Shown here: positions 14,486 to 21,203 of the stretch, piece by piece
Position numbering within the stretch: position 1 is the stretch's first letter
Layout of the letters: each line of letters begins with the position of its first letter
Virus record (IMG/VR): IMGVR_UViG_3300048507_000465
Coordinates: 1-64,000 of that record
Strand: one strand, 5' to 3'
Source: a virus
Length of the DNA: 64,000 nt
Translations under genes and position numbers: made by a program
The notes under the pieces: model-generated
Databases searched by the model: none
What the model was told of the DNA's origin: nothing
Seen by the model: the letters and a program-made list of their open reading frames with translations, nothing else

Positions 14486-14698
14486 ATGAAAAACCCAATT
14501 TGGAAAGCTTTTTTTATGCTATTGATAATGGTACCGCTTGCAGTTGTTGCAGCTACCGCATTATGGAATGGTGTATTAACTCAAGTAGTTACAATAGTTG
14601 GACCTATTAATGTTTGGCAAATGGCCGGACTAATGCTGCTTTGGTATATCATGTACCCTGGTACTAAACCAAAAATAAATACGAAGAATGAAGAGTAA
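14486..14698 (+). CDS. Two-helix membrane protein, 70 aa
   Basis: Two hydrophobic helices, residues 8-27 (FFMLLIMVPLAVVAATALW) and about 43-57 (VWQMAGLMLLWYIMY), with a charged C-terminal tail. First gene after promoter copy 2; overlaps the nucleotidase gene by 11 bases. Function unknown; size and topology would allow a holin or antiholin. Confidence 0.6.
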   Translation: MKNPIWKAFFMLLIMVPLAVVAATALWNGVLTQVVTIVGPINVWQMAGLMLLWYIMYPGTKPKINTKNEE

Positions 14699-15149
14699 GA
14701 AGATAGTTTATTTCGACATGGATGGTGTGTTAGTAGATCTAGCAGCTAAAATAGCCGAGTACCCCCCAGAAGCAGTTAAGAGAGCAGAAGAATTAGATCT
14801 AGTAGATCAGATGCCTGCACTCTTTTTAGACCCACCTCCAATAAAAGGTGCAATAGATGCATTCAATAAATTTGTCAAATCAGACAAATATGATTGTTAT
14901 ATCTTAAGTACTGCGCCATGGGAAAACCCATCGGCATGGATGCACAAAAGATTGTGGGTTGATAAGTACCTAGGTGAAGGAGCTTACAAGAGACTTATTC
15001 TATCTCATAACAAGAACCTAAACATGGGCGACTACCTCATCGATGATAGAACTAAGAATGGAGCTGGTGAATTCAGTGGTGAGTTGATTCAGTTTGGAAG
15101 TGATGAATTTCTAAATTGGGAAAGTGTAGTAAACTATTTAAAACCTTAA
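14688..15149 (+). CDS. 5'(3')-deoxyribonucleotidase (HAD, NT5C type)
   Basis: A 153-residue HAD protein. Motif I is FDMDGV (Asp10, Asp12), motif II the diagnostic LSTAPWENPSAW, and the acidic motif is LIDDRTKNG. This pattern marks the pyrimidine deoxynucleotidase family, which dephosphorylates dNMPs. With the phage dCMP deaminase (26389) it may tune dNTP pools. It starts inside the previous gene. Confidence 0.85.
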   Translation: MKSKKIVYFDMDGVLVDLAAKIAEYPPEAVKRAEELDLVDQMPALFLDPPPIKGAIDAFNKFVKSDKYDCYILSTAPWENPSAWMHKRLWVDKYLGEGAYKRLILSHNKNLNMGDYLIDDRTKNGAGEFSGELIQFGSDEFLNWESVVNYLKP

Positions 15150-15150
15150 T

Positions 15151-15387
15151 ATGATTTTTGAAGAAAACGTTGAAGCTATTTTTGCAATGAATAAAAAAGC
15201 ACATGCTGTAATTTTAAGCTGTAATAAACTAGAGCATCTTGAAGGTGCTCATAATTACGTAGCTAATTTAGAAAGGTTCTTTAGAAATATTAAATGTAAT
15301 CAACAAATATCAAAAGGATATTTAGCTAAATCATTAAGCAATATAAAGACTATTCTTAAAATACAAAAAAGAAAATTAAAGTCTTAA
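15151..15387 (+). CDS. Hypothetical helical protein, 78 aa
   Basis: Begins one base after the nucleotidase stop. All-helical and basic at the C-terminus (LSNIKTILKIQKRKLKS). No family is recognised. Confidence 0.55.
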   Translation: MIFEENVEAIFAMNKKAHAVILSCNKLEHLEGAHNYVANLERFFRNIKCNQQISKGYLAKSLSNIKTILKIQKRKLKS

Positions 15388-15410
15388 TAATCAAACTTTT
15401 TACAAAATAA

Positions 15411-15466
15411 GTGCCTCTAGATTTTTTTATGTCAATTATTTTTCGTATATTAGTACTGTAATTAAA
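15411..15466 (+). promoter_or_regulatory. Strong conserved promoter block, copy 3
   Basis: GTGCCTCTAGA, T run, ATGTCAATTATTTTTCG, TATATTAG at 15446-15453, TACTGTAATTAAAA. The start codon is 23 bases after the -7 element. Confidence 0.82.
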
Positions 15467-15476
15467 ACTATAAAAA

Positions 15477-15944
15477 ATGAAAAAAGTAATATTTGATTTA
15501 GACGGGACTTTAGCCCTCATTGATAAGCGAAGAGCTATCTCTACTAAAGATAATGGTAAAATGGATTGGGATACATTCTTCGATCCTAAAAACATTGATC
15601 TTGATTTACCACATGATGCTGTAATTAAAATGGCTCAAATGCTTAGTGCAGCTGGACATATGATTGTTATCTTTAGTGGTAGATCTAAAGCAACTAAAGA
15701 CGCAACCAACGCTTGGTTAAAAAAGTTTAATGTTCCATGTGATGTATTAAAGATGAGACCGACTAGTAAAGACTTTCAGTTTATGCCAGATGACGATCTT
15801 AAGAAGAAATGGTTTAACGACTTATTTCCAACACAAAAACATATTGATGATATAGTTTGTGTATTTGATGACAGACAGAAAGTAGTTAATATGTGGAGAG
15901 ATATGGGATTAACTTGTATGCAAGTTGCTCCTGGCGATTTCTAA
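15477..15944 (+). CDS. PNK-type 3'-phosphatase domain protein (HAD), kinase domain absent
   Basis: A 155-residue HAD protein close to the C-terminal phosphatase domain of T4 polynucleotide kinase: FDLDGTLALIDKRR (Asp7, Asp9), IVIFSGRSKATKDAT, LKMRPTSKDF, and VFDDRQKVVNMWRDMGL near the C-terminus. The N-terminal P-loop kinase half of T4 PseT is missing and no separate kinase is seen nearby. It would remove 3'-phosphates from nucleic acid ends or act on nucleotides. It is the sole gene between two promoter blocks. Confidence 0.83.
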   Translation: MKKVIFDLDGTLALIDKRRAISTKDNGKMDWDTFFDPKNIDLDLPHDAVIKMAQMLSAAGHMIVIFSGRSKATKDATNAWLKKFNVPCDVLKMRPTSKDFQFMPDDDLKKKWFNDLFPTQKHIDDIVCVFDDRQKVVNMWRDMGLTCMQVAPGDF

Positions 15945-15970
15945 AATTGTTAATAACTTTAACAAAAAAA

Positions 15971-16026
15971 GTGCCATAGAATTTTTTTATGTCACTTTTT
16001 TTTCGTATATTAGTACTGTAATTAAA
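15971..16026 (+). promoter_or_regulatory. Strong conserved promoter block, copy 4
   Basis: GTGCCATAGAA, T run, ATGTCACTTTTTTTTCG, TATATTAG at 16006-16013, TACTGTAATTAAAAA. The start codon is 26 bases after the -7 element. Confidence 0.82.
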
Positions 16027-16039
16027 AACAAACAAAACT

Positions 16040-16354
16040 ATGTCAAACATTTTAACATTCGTACTTAGGAACTCCATGGGAGATTCAACAAACAATGGTC
16101 TTACTTCAAGAGAAGACTCAATCGTTCTGCATTACGGTTCAGATACTGATTTAGCAGATTTAACCTTAATTCCAGATGATGAATTAGTCTTAGTAGAAAG
16201 ACACTTGTTCGGAGAAGAAGCTTGGTATGCAGTTCCTGCTGGAATTTACAAAAGCAATAAGCATTCAATGTTCGGTGGTAACTTTATCCACACTTCAGAT
16301 TCAAGGTTTCCTGGCAGAGCGCCGATTCCTGTTCATGATAGAGTAGAATCATAA
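16040..16354 (+). CDS. Hypothetical protein, 104 aa
   Basis: A soluble, acidic protein directly behind promoter copy 4 and so probably well expressed. Segments such as SIVLHYGSDTDLADLTLIPD and EEAWYAVPAGIYKS suggest a compact alpha/beta fold. No family is recognised. Its stop overlaps the ATG of the SWIM protein (ATAATG). Confidence 0.6.
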   Translation: MSNILTFVLRNSMGDSTNNGLTSREDSIVLHYGSDTDLADLTLIPDDELVLVERHLFGEEAWYAVPAGIYKSNKHSMFGGNFIHTSDSRFPGRAPIPVHDRVES

Positions 16355-16563
16355 TGAGCATCTACACACATCCAAAAGGTACATCGTGGTACTACAGAGA
16401 AATGGGTTCCAGAAACAAAAAGACTGGTAAGTTATCTTACTACAATGTAAAGGTAACAGACTATAAAATTGTAGACTGTGAATGTAAAGCCAGAGAGTTT
16501 AGCCGTTATACTCCATGTAAACACATGAAAAGATTACATGAAAAAATTGGCCATAGTTTGTAA
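16354..16563 (+). CDS. Small SWIM zinc-finger-like protein, 69 aa
   Basis: The C-terminal half has Cys42, Cys44, Cys55 and His57 in the order CxC-x10-CxH (DCECKAREFSRYTPCKHMKR), the SWIM finger pattern. The N-terminal half is basic and Tyr-rich. SWIM fingers bind DNA or proteins. It overlaps the upstream gene by one base. A small nucleic-acid-binding or host takeover factor is plausible. Confidence 0.7.
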   Translation: MSIYTHPKGTSWYYREMGSRNKKTGKLSYYNVKVTDYKIVDCECKAREFSRYTPCKHMKRLHEKIGHSL

Positions 16564-16593
16564 GTTTTAAAATAAACATGTAATTATATAAAT

Positions 16594-17115
16594 ATGGAAG
16601 CAATAAAACAAATACAATCACTTCTGCAAGAGGCAGAACAGATCGCCAAAGATCAACTAGGACTTGACAATATATTCTATAATGAGAGGTTCATAGAGAT
16701 GTTTATGGCTAATCATTTAGGCCATGAGTATGGTAACAATACTCAGGGTGGCGACGCCTTAGATGCCACTGAAACGCCTACAGAGTATAAGGCAATCAAT
16801 ATGAGAAACAAGGGTAAATCTGGTACTTTCCAGTTCCATTGGCTATCAAAGAACAAAATCGAAAAGTACGCGCAAACGAATAATATGTACTTTGCCGTCA
16901 GAGATGGAGTTACTATCAAGAAAATCTACGAAGTACCGACTGATGTTATCATGCCAGTTCTAGAAGCTAAAGCTACTGGAGGCAAATCCATTAATGGTCA
17001 CGCAGGTTTTAATGAGAAGAAATTAATCGAAACGTTTAACGCAATACTAGTTTATGACAGCGAGAAAGAATACTGTGCATATTCTGGTTTAACATCACCA
17101 GCAGCTTATGAGTAA
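16594..17115 (+). CDS. PD-(D/E)XK-type nuclease, restriction-enzyme-like
   Basis: A 173-residue protein with a candidate catalytic core GGDALDATETPTEYKAIN: Asp54 and Glu64-x-Lys66, with an upstream helix containing Glu35. The following FQFHWLSKNKIEKY and VRDGVTIKKIYEV strands fit a restriction-endonuclease-like fold. No methyltransferase partner is nearby, so it may degrade host DNA or act in recombination rather than restriction. The family call is moderate because it rests on one motif. Confidence 0.65.
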   Translation: MEAIKQIQSLLQEAEQIAKDQLGLDNIFYNERFIEMFMANHLGHEYGNNTQGGDALDATETPTEYKAINMRNKGKSGTFQFHWLSKNKIEKYAQTNNMYFAVRDGVTIKKIYEVPTDVIMPVLEAKATGGKSINGHAGFNEKKLIETFNAILVYDSEKEYCAYSGLTSPAAYE

Positions 17116-17356
17116 AAGACAAACACCAGTCGCATTGTTAATAGAGGCAATGCAAGAAGAATTAGAAAGTAGTCCAAAAGAAGTTTGGCAAGGTATGGAA
17201 TATGCAATCGCAATTGCTAAAACATTCTTACCTGAAGAAAAGAAAATCATGTGTGATTTTGCAAATGATTGGGCAGACGCAAGAGAAGAATCAGACAGAA
17301 TACGTAAAATAGAAGAAGATGAATTCAATAGCCACCTAGGCAGGTTCAGACCATAA
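17108..17356 (+). CDS. Hypothetical helical protein, 82 aa
   Basis: Overlaps the nuclease gene by eight bases. An acidic helical protein (LIEAMQEELESSPKEVWQGM, EEKKIMCDFANDWADAREES). No family is recognised. Translational coupling to the nuclease may mean a partner or inhibitor, which is speculation. Confidence 0.55.
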   Translation: MSKRQTPVALLIEAMQEELESSPKEVWQGMEYAIAIAKTFLPEEKKIMCDFANDWADAREESDRIRKIEEDEFNSHLGRFRP

Positions 17357-17385
17357 ACATTAACCAATTTTAAACTATAAACTAT

Positions 17386-17574
17386 ATGACATTAGCAAAT
17401 CTTAAAAAGTACGCAGAAGGAATTTCAAAACAATACCCACAACTTGACGACGAAGTTAGAGACTTATACTTTCTAGCAGAAATGGAAATAGAAGATGGCG
17501 AATCAGAAACCAATGAATGTGAATTAGCAATAGGTTCTATTAAAGAATTAATTGCAGAACTAGATCGAATATAA
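17386..17574 (+). CDS. Hypothetical acidic protein, 62 aa
   Basis: An acidic, helical 62-residue protein (EVRDLYFLAEMEIEDGESE). Its final A overlaps the start of the next gene (TAATGA). No family is recognised. Small size and strong acidity are compatible with a DNA mimic, but nothing proves it. Confidence 0.5.
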   Translation: MTLANLKKYAEGISKQYPQLDDEVRDLYFLAEMEIEDGESETNECELAIGSIKELIAELDRI

Positions 17575-18161
17575 TGAGTAGGCAATTTACTTGGTGGCGT
17601 AGATTCTGGGGAGTACGTAAAATCCCTAAGCAATATCTTTACAAAGGAGCAAGTGAACTTTTACAAAGAATTGAGTTTGGTGAATTTGAAGTTAATAACT
17701 TAGGAAGGGAGATACACCTAGAAGATGCCATACACGCTGCTGAAATTAAAAGAATTAAAAAAGATTCACCATGGCTTAAAGATGATACACTAGAAGAAGC
17801 GATTAGAGATTCTAGGAAACAGATGAATAAACGTAAGACTAAAATTATGGAAGCTCATCTTAAAGCAGAAGCTTTATTATTAAGAGATATTATGACTAAA
17901 CTTACAGAAGAGTTTAGTATAGACCCAGAGATAGTAAAGAATGAAATGGAAATATTTGATGGGACAACTAGAGAATTTTATTTCCACATTAAATCAATTG
18001 CCTTAGGTAAAAAGTTTGATCCTAATAAACAACAAAGATTAATACTTGAACAACCAAGGCATATACTTAAACCCAAAGAAAGAAAATATGTGGATCTTTG
18101 GATGGGGTTAATAAAGAAACATAAATGGGAACCTTTCTTAAACTGGAACAATTACCAATAA
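17574..18161 (+). CDS. Hypothetical protein, 195 aa
   Basis: A basic, mostly helical protein starting MSRQFTWWRRFWGVRKIPKQ, with a long charged helix (SRKQMNKRKTKIMEAHLKAE) in the middle and an aromatic C-terminus (KHKWEPFLNWNNYQ). No family is recognised. It is coupled to the acidic gene upstream by a one-base overlap. Confidence 0.6.
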   Translation: MSRQFTWWRRFWGVRKIPKQYLYKGASELLQRIEFGEFEVNNLGREIHLEDAIHAAEIKRIKKDSPWLKDDTLEEAIRDSRKQMNKRKTKIMEAHLKAEALLLRDIMTKLTEEFSIDPEIVKNEMEIFDGTTREFYFHIKSIALGKKFDPNKQQRLILEQPRHILKPKERKYVDLWMGLIKKHKWEPFLNWNNYQ

Positions 18162-18192
18162 CCACATATAATTAATATCAATTGCGGGAACA

Positions 18193-18417
18193 ATGATAAT
18201 ACTTAAATATATTCTATACTACTTACTTCTAGGAGTTGGCTTTAACTTTATATGGGATTTACTTATTTCTATTTTAAAACACGGGCCCTATGTAAAAGAA
18301 GAACATAGATTAGAAAATAATGAAAGGATTTTCATGTGTTTAGTTTGGCCATACGGCACATTCTTAATACTTTACCACCTGTATATTGCACTAAATAAAA
18401 AAAATAAAGATGACTAA
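18193..18417 (+). CDS. Two-helix membrane protein, 74 aa
   Basis: Hydrophobic helices near residues 3-25 (KYILYYLLLGVGFNFIWDLL) and 47-65 (FMCLVWPYGTFLILYHLYIA), with a short lysine-rich tail. Overlaps uvsE by eight bases. Function unknown. Confidence 0.55.
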   Translation: MIILKYILYYLLLGVGFNFIWDLLISILKHGPYVKEEHRLENNERIFMCLVWPYGTFLILYHLYIALNKKNKDD

Positions 18418-19333
18418 CTATGGATATTGTTGCATTAATATGCAACTTAGAAAGCAGAAACCAAGTATTACTACAAATCGTTCTATGATTAAACGTACGT
18501 TTATGGCTAAAGGCCCAGACTATGCATCAGAACTTATTGTACAAAATGTACGAGACCTACGTGAAATTATTAAATGGAATGAGGCAAATGGTCTTAAACT
18601 TTATCGTATGTCTTCAGATATTATGCCTTGGATGTCTGAGTACAATATTTCAGATCTTAAAGATTTTAAAATTATTAGAACTATTCTAGAAGACTGTGGC
18701 GATCTAGCTAGGGAGTACGGTCAGAGGATTACATTCCACCCTGGACCATTCGATGTCCTCGCATCACTAAATGAAAACGTAGTAACCAAATCTATTGCTG
18801 ACCTCAACAAGCATGGTGAAATATTCGACCTTATGGGTCTACCGCGTACTCCCTATGCTGCGATCAATATTCATGTCAATACTACACAAGGTGGTAAAGA
18901 TGTTGCAATGCAAAGATTCGTAGATAACTTTCACTTACTTGATGCTTCAGTTCGTAAACGTCTAGTTGTTGAGAATGACGACAAGCAAAAACAGTATGCA
19001 ACAGAAGATCTTTATCAAGGTATTCACAACAAGATTGGTATTCCTATTACATTTGACTATCATCACCATTGGTGCCATCCAGGAGAATTGACTCAAGAGG
19101 AGGCTCTTAAGTTGGCTTCTACTACTTGGCCTAAAGATATTAAACAACTTTGCCATTATTCTTCATGTAAGCAAATCCATGAAGATGCGACAGTAATGGC
19201 TAGGGCTCATGCCGACTACATATATGAACATATCAATACTTATGGGTTAGATCTCGATATTGAACTTGAGGCTAAAGCTAAAGAAATGGCAGTTCAAAAA
19301 TATATGAAACAATTTGCAACACAATTAGTATAA
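18410..19333 (+). CDS. uvsE: UV damage endonuclease (UVDE/UvsE)
   Basis: A 307-residue TIM-barrel endonuclease with YGYCCINM at the N-terminus, LKLYRMSSDIMPW, ITFHPGPFDVL, NIHVNTTQGGK, LVVENDDK and FDYHHHWCHPG, all hallmarks of the UVDE family. UVDE nicks DNA 5' to UV photoproducts with divalent metal ions and starts excision repair. T4 instead uses DenV, so this is an unrelated solution that fits a phage of sunlit water. It follows a small membrane protein with an eight-base overlap. Confidence 0.92.
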   Translation: MTNYGYCCINMQLRKQKPSITTNRSMIKRTFMAKGPDYASELIVQNVRDLREIIKWNEANGLKLYRMSSDIMPWMSEYNISDLKDFKIIRTILEDCGDLAREYGQRITFHPGPFDVLASLNENVVTKSIADLNKHGEIFDLMGLPRTPYAAINIHVNTTQGGKDVAMQRFVDNFHLLDASVRKRLVVENDDKQKQYATEDLYQGIHNKIGIPITFDYHHHWCHPGELTQEEALKLASTTWPKDIKQLCHYSSCKQIHEDATVMARAHADYIYEHINTYGLDLDIELEAKAKEMAVQKYMKQFATQLV

Positions 19334-19351
19334 ACCTTAAATAATTATTAT

Positions 19352-19546
19352 ATGACAAAGTTTTTAAACACATTAAAATCAAATTTTAAATTCTTAACTA
19401 GCCAATGGTTTTCCTTTATCGGTTTACTTTGGATGGGAGCATCTTTCATTTATATTGGCAAGGCTCAATTTTGGATAGTTTTAGGATTTGCAATTCTTTT
19501 TACTGGTGTACAAAATATTATTAACGAAATTAGACTAAAGAATTAA
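19352..19546 (+). CDS. Two-helix membrane protein, 64 aa
   Basis: Helices at about 19-36 (WFSFIGLLWMGASFIYIG) and 40-57 (FWIVLGFAILFTGVQNII), with a short amphipathic N-terminal region. Function unknown; it follows uvsE by 18 bases. Confidence 0.55.
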   Translation: MTKFLNTLKSNFKFLTSQWFSFIGLLWMGASFIYIGKAQFWIVLGFAILFTGVQNIINEIRLKN

Positions 19547-19548
19547 AT

Positions 19549-19797
19549 ATGGATTTAAAAGTAGATGCTCTAAGAGCAAAATACCAAGCAGAAAAACTTG
19601 AAGCAATCGCAACACTAGAGGTATACGTAAAGAATGCAGCAGGAATCGGAGAACACCCGCAAATCATCGAAGAAATGGCAAAGCTTGTTGAACAAGTAGC
19701 AAACGCCAACGACTGTATTGAAGCATTAGATGAGATTTTTATTAGATCCACAGATGATTCTACTAACGTATCACCAGAAGGCTCCGTAAATAGTTGA
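19549..19797 (+). CDS. Hypothetical helical protein, 82 aa
   Basis: Two bases after the membrane protein. Helical and acidic (ALRAKYQAEKLEAIATLEVY, IIEEMAKLVEQVANAND) with a Ser/Thr-rich tail. Probably a small coiled coil. It is the last gene before a strong terminator. No family is recognised. Confidence 0.55.
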   Translation: MDLKVDALRAKYQAEKLEAIATLEVYVKNAAGIGEHPQIIEEMAKLVEQVANANDCIEALDEIFIRSTDDSTNVSPEGSVNS

Positions 19798-19831
19798 TTT
19801 ATTTAGGCTAGACATAAACGACTTAAGGAGC

Positions 19832-19864
19832 AAAGGGACCTATTAATTTAGGTCCCTTTTTTTG
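19832..19864 (+). terminator. Strong rho-independent-type terminator
   Basis: An 11-bp perfect stem (AAAGGGACCTA with TAGGTCCCTTT) followed by a T run. It separates the early/middle gene block from the virion gene block. Confidence 0.92.
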
Positions 19865-19867
19865 TTT

Positions 19868-19877
19868 GATATATAAT
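19868..19877 (+). promoter_or_regulatory. GATATATAAT motif two bases before the ATG
   Basis: Exact motif immediately after the terminator and two bases before the ATG at 19880, as at 6325 and 9400. It heads the run of MKxI-leader genes. Confidence 0.45.
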
Positions 19878-19879
19878 AA

Positions 19880-20560
19880 ATGAAGCATATTAAATCAAAA
19901 GCTATATTTGAAAGATATACAAAACTAGATTCTATCTCTAATAAACTATTAGGTGATTGCTTTAGACAGTGGGTATTAGATTTTAAGAACGGTAAAAAAT
20001 CTTCTAGCTACTCATTTGAAGTACAGAATCCAGGGTTAACATTTGACTTAAACTGCTCTATCTATTTTAAAGGTAAAGGATTTGAGGTCCTAAACTCTAC
20101 TGGAGCTGATGGTAGAGATGAAGACGATGATGGTGATTGGCAAGATCCATTTATTAATGTAGACTTTGCTTGTAACCCAGATTGGTTACCTACTTATTGG
20201 GAAGAGATTTACTTTGTATTAGCAGATGTCTTAAGACATGAGATCGAACACATTACTCAAGATGGTATTGATATTGGTAATTATAGAAAGGGTAAACCTA
20301 ATGAACCAGATGATATGATGAGAATGATGATTAATAATGGTATGTTATCTAAGATGTATTATTTACTACTACCTAAAGAAGTGGATGCAAATTTACAAGG
20401 CTTAAGATTTGAGGCTAAGAAGAGAGGTGAGAAGACCATTGATGCTGTAAATAGATACTTAGACTCAAAAGAAGAGATGGGAGAGATAAATAGTAAAGAA
20501 AGAGCAGAAGTCCTAGTTAAATGGGAAGCTCGTGCAAAACAATTAGGATTTAAACTATGA
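19880..20560 (+). CDS. HExxH-containing protein with MKHI leader (zincin-like), 226 aa
   Basis: The N-terminus MKHIKSKAIFERYTK has the shared leader with I-F-E as a possible cleavage site. RHEIEHITQDG contains HEIEH at 120-124, the HExxH zinc-binding motif of metallopeptidases, inside a helix; a later Glu-rich region could give the third ligand. It may be a virion-packaged or maturation metallopeptidase. The catalytic assignment rests on one motif. It overlaps the next gene by four bases (ATGA). Confidence 0.6.
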   Translation: MKHIKSKAIFERYTKLDSISNKLLGDCFRQWVLDFKNGKKSSSYSFEVQNPGLTFDLNCSIYFKGKGFEVLNSTGADGRDEDDDGDWQDPFINVDFACNPDWLPTYWEEIYFVLADVLRHEIEHITQDGIDIGNYRKGKPNEPDDMMRMMINNGMLSKMYYLLLPKEVDANLQGLRFEAKKRGEKTIDAVNRYLDSKEEMGEINSKERAEVLVKWEARAKQLGFKL

Positions 20561-20847
20561 GACATTTAAAACAATTTAAAAACTTTATTAACGAGGGTGG
20601 AGACCCTGAAAAGAAAAAAGCTATTAGGGATAAAATACGTGACTTAGATAAAAAGGAAGATGACTTAATGAAGAAGAAGGCTGAAAACGCTAAGAAAATG
20701 ATGGCGGAAGAAGATAATCTAAAAGCAGAGATTTTAAACCTTACAACTCAGAAGTTAGCTATGCAGAAAGCTATAGTAAAAATAGATCTTAAAATATCTA
20801 CACTTAAGCTTAAACAAGAAAACGCAAAACCAACACAAACAACATGA
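20557..20847 (+). CDS. Lys/Glu-rich coiled-coil protein with capsid-targeting-like leader, 96 aa
   Basis: Begins MRHLKQFKNFINEGGDPEKK; I-N-E/G is exactly the I/L-x-E pattern cut by the T4 gp21 prohead protease after internal-protein leaders. The rest is a long charged coiled coil (KIRDLDKKEDDLMKKKAENA). It is probably an internal or scaffold-core protein. It is coupled to both neighbours by ATGA overlaps. Confidence 0.6.
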   Translation: MRHLKQFKNFINEGGDPEKKKAIRDKIRDLDKKEDDLMKKKAENAKKMMAEEDNLKAEILNLTTQKLAMQKAIVKIDLKISTLKLKQENAKPTQTT

Positions 20848-21200
20848 AGCATTTAATTCATTTTAATGACTTTGTTTTAGAGAACAGAAAAAATAAACCC
20901 AATATTAAGAAAAAGGTTAAAAAGATTAATAAGGTTATTAATAAGCAGTATGATAAAATAGAAAAAGAAACTGCTAGGGCTAAAGAGTTAGCATCAAAAC
21001 CTGATGTAACTGATAAAATGTCGGCTACTCTATCTAGAATGAAAGTACAACTAGCTCAAGCAGAAGCTCAGAAACAAGCTGTTAGAAAAAATGTGGAAAT
21101 TAAAAAAGCTCAGATTAGAACTGCTAAAGATCAAGCTAAATCAGGTGATGAATTAGAAAAGAAAGCTAAAGAAACTAAAAAAGAAGAGTCTGATAAATAA
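20844..21200 (+). CDS. Lys-rich coiled-coil protein with leader, 118 aa
   Basis: Begins MKHLIHFNDFVLENRKNK and continues as a very basic coiled coil (KKKVKKINKVINKQYDKIEK, VEIKKAQIRTAKDQAKSGDE). Similar to the preceding protein in build. A small, basic, helical internal protein would suit packaging with DNA in the head. Function is inferred from the leader and composition only. Confidence 0.55.
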   Translation: MKHLIHFNDFVLENRKNKPNIKKKVKKINKVINKQYDKIEKETARAKELASKPDVTDKMSATLSRMKVQLAQAEAQKQAVRKNVEIKKAQIRTAKDQAKSGDELEKKAKETKKEESDK

Positions 21201-21203
21201 CCT

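Noticed and set aside
14486-14698. Holin call for the two-helix membrane protein
   Set aside because: Topology fits, but no endolysin or spanin gene lies nearby and several similar small membrane proteins occur; left as membrane protein.
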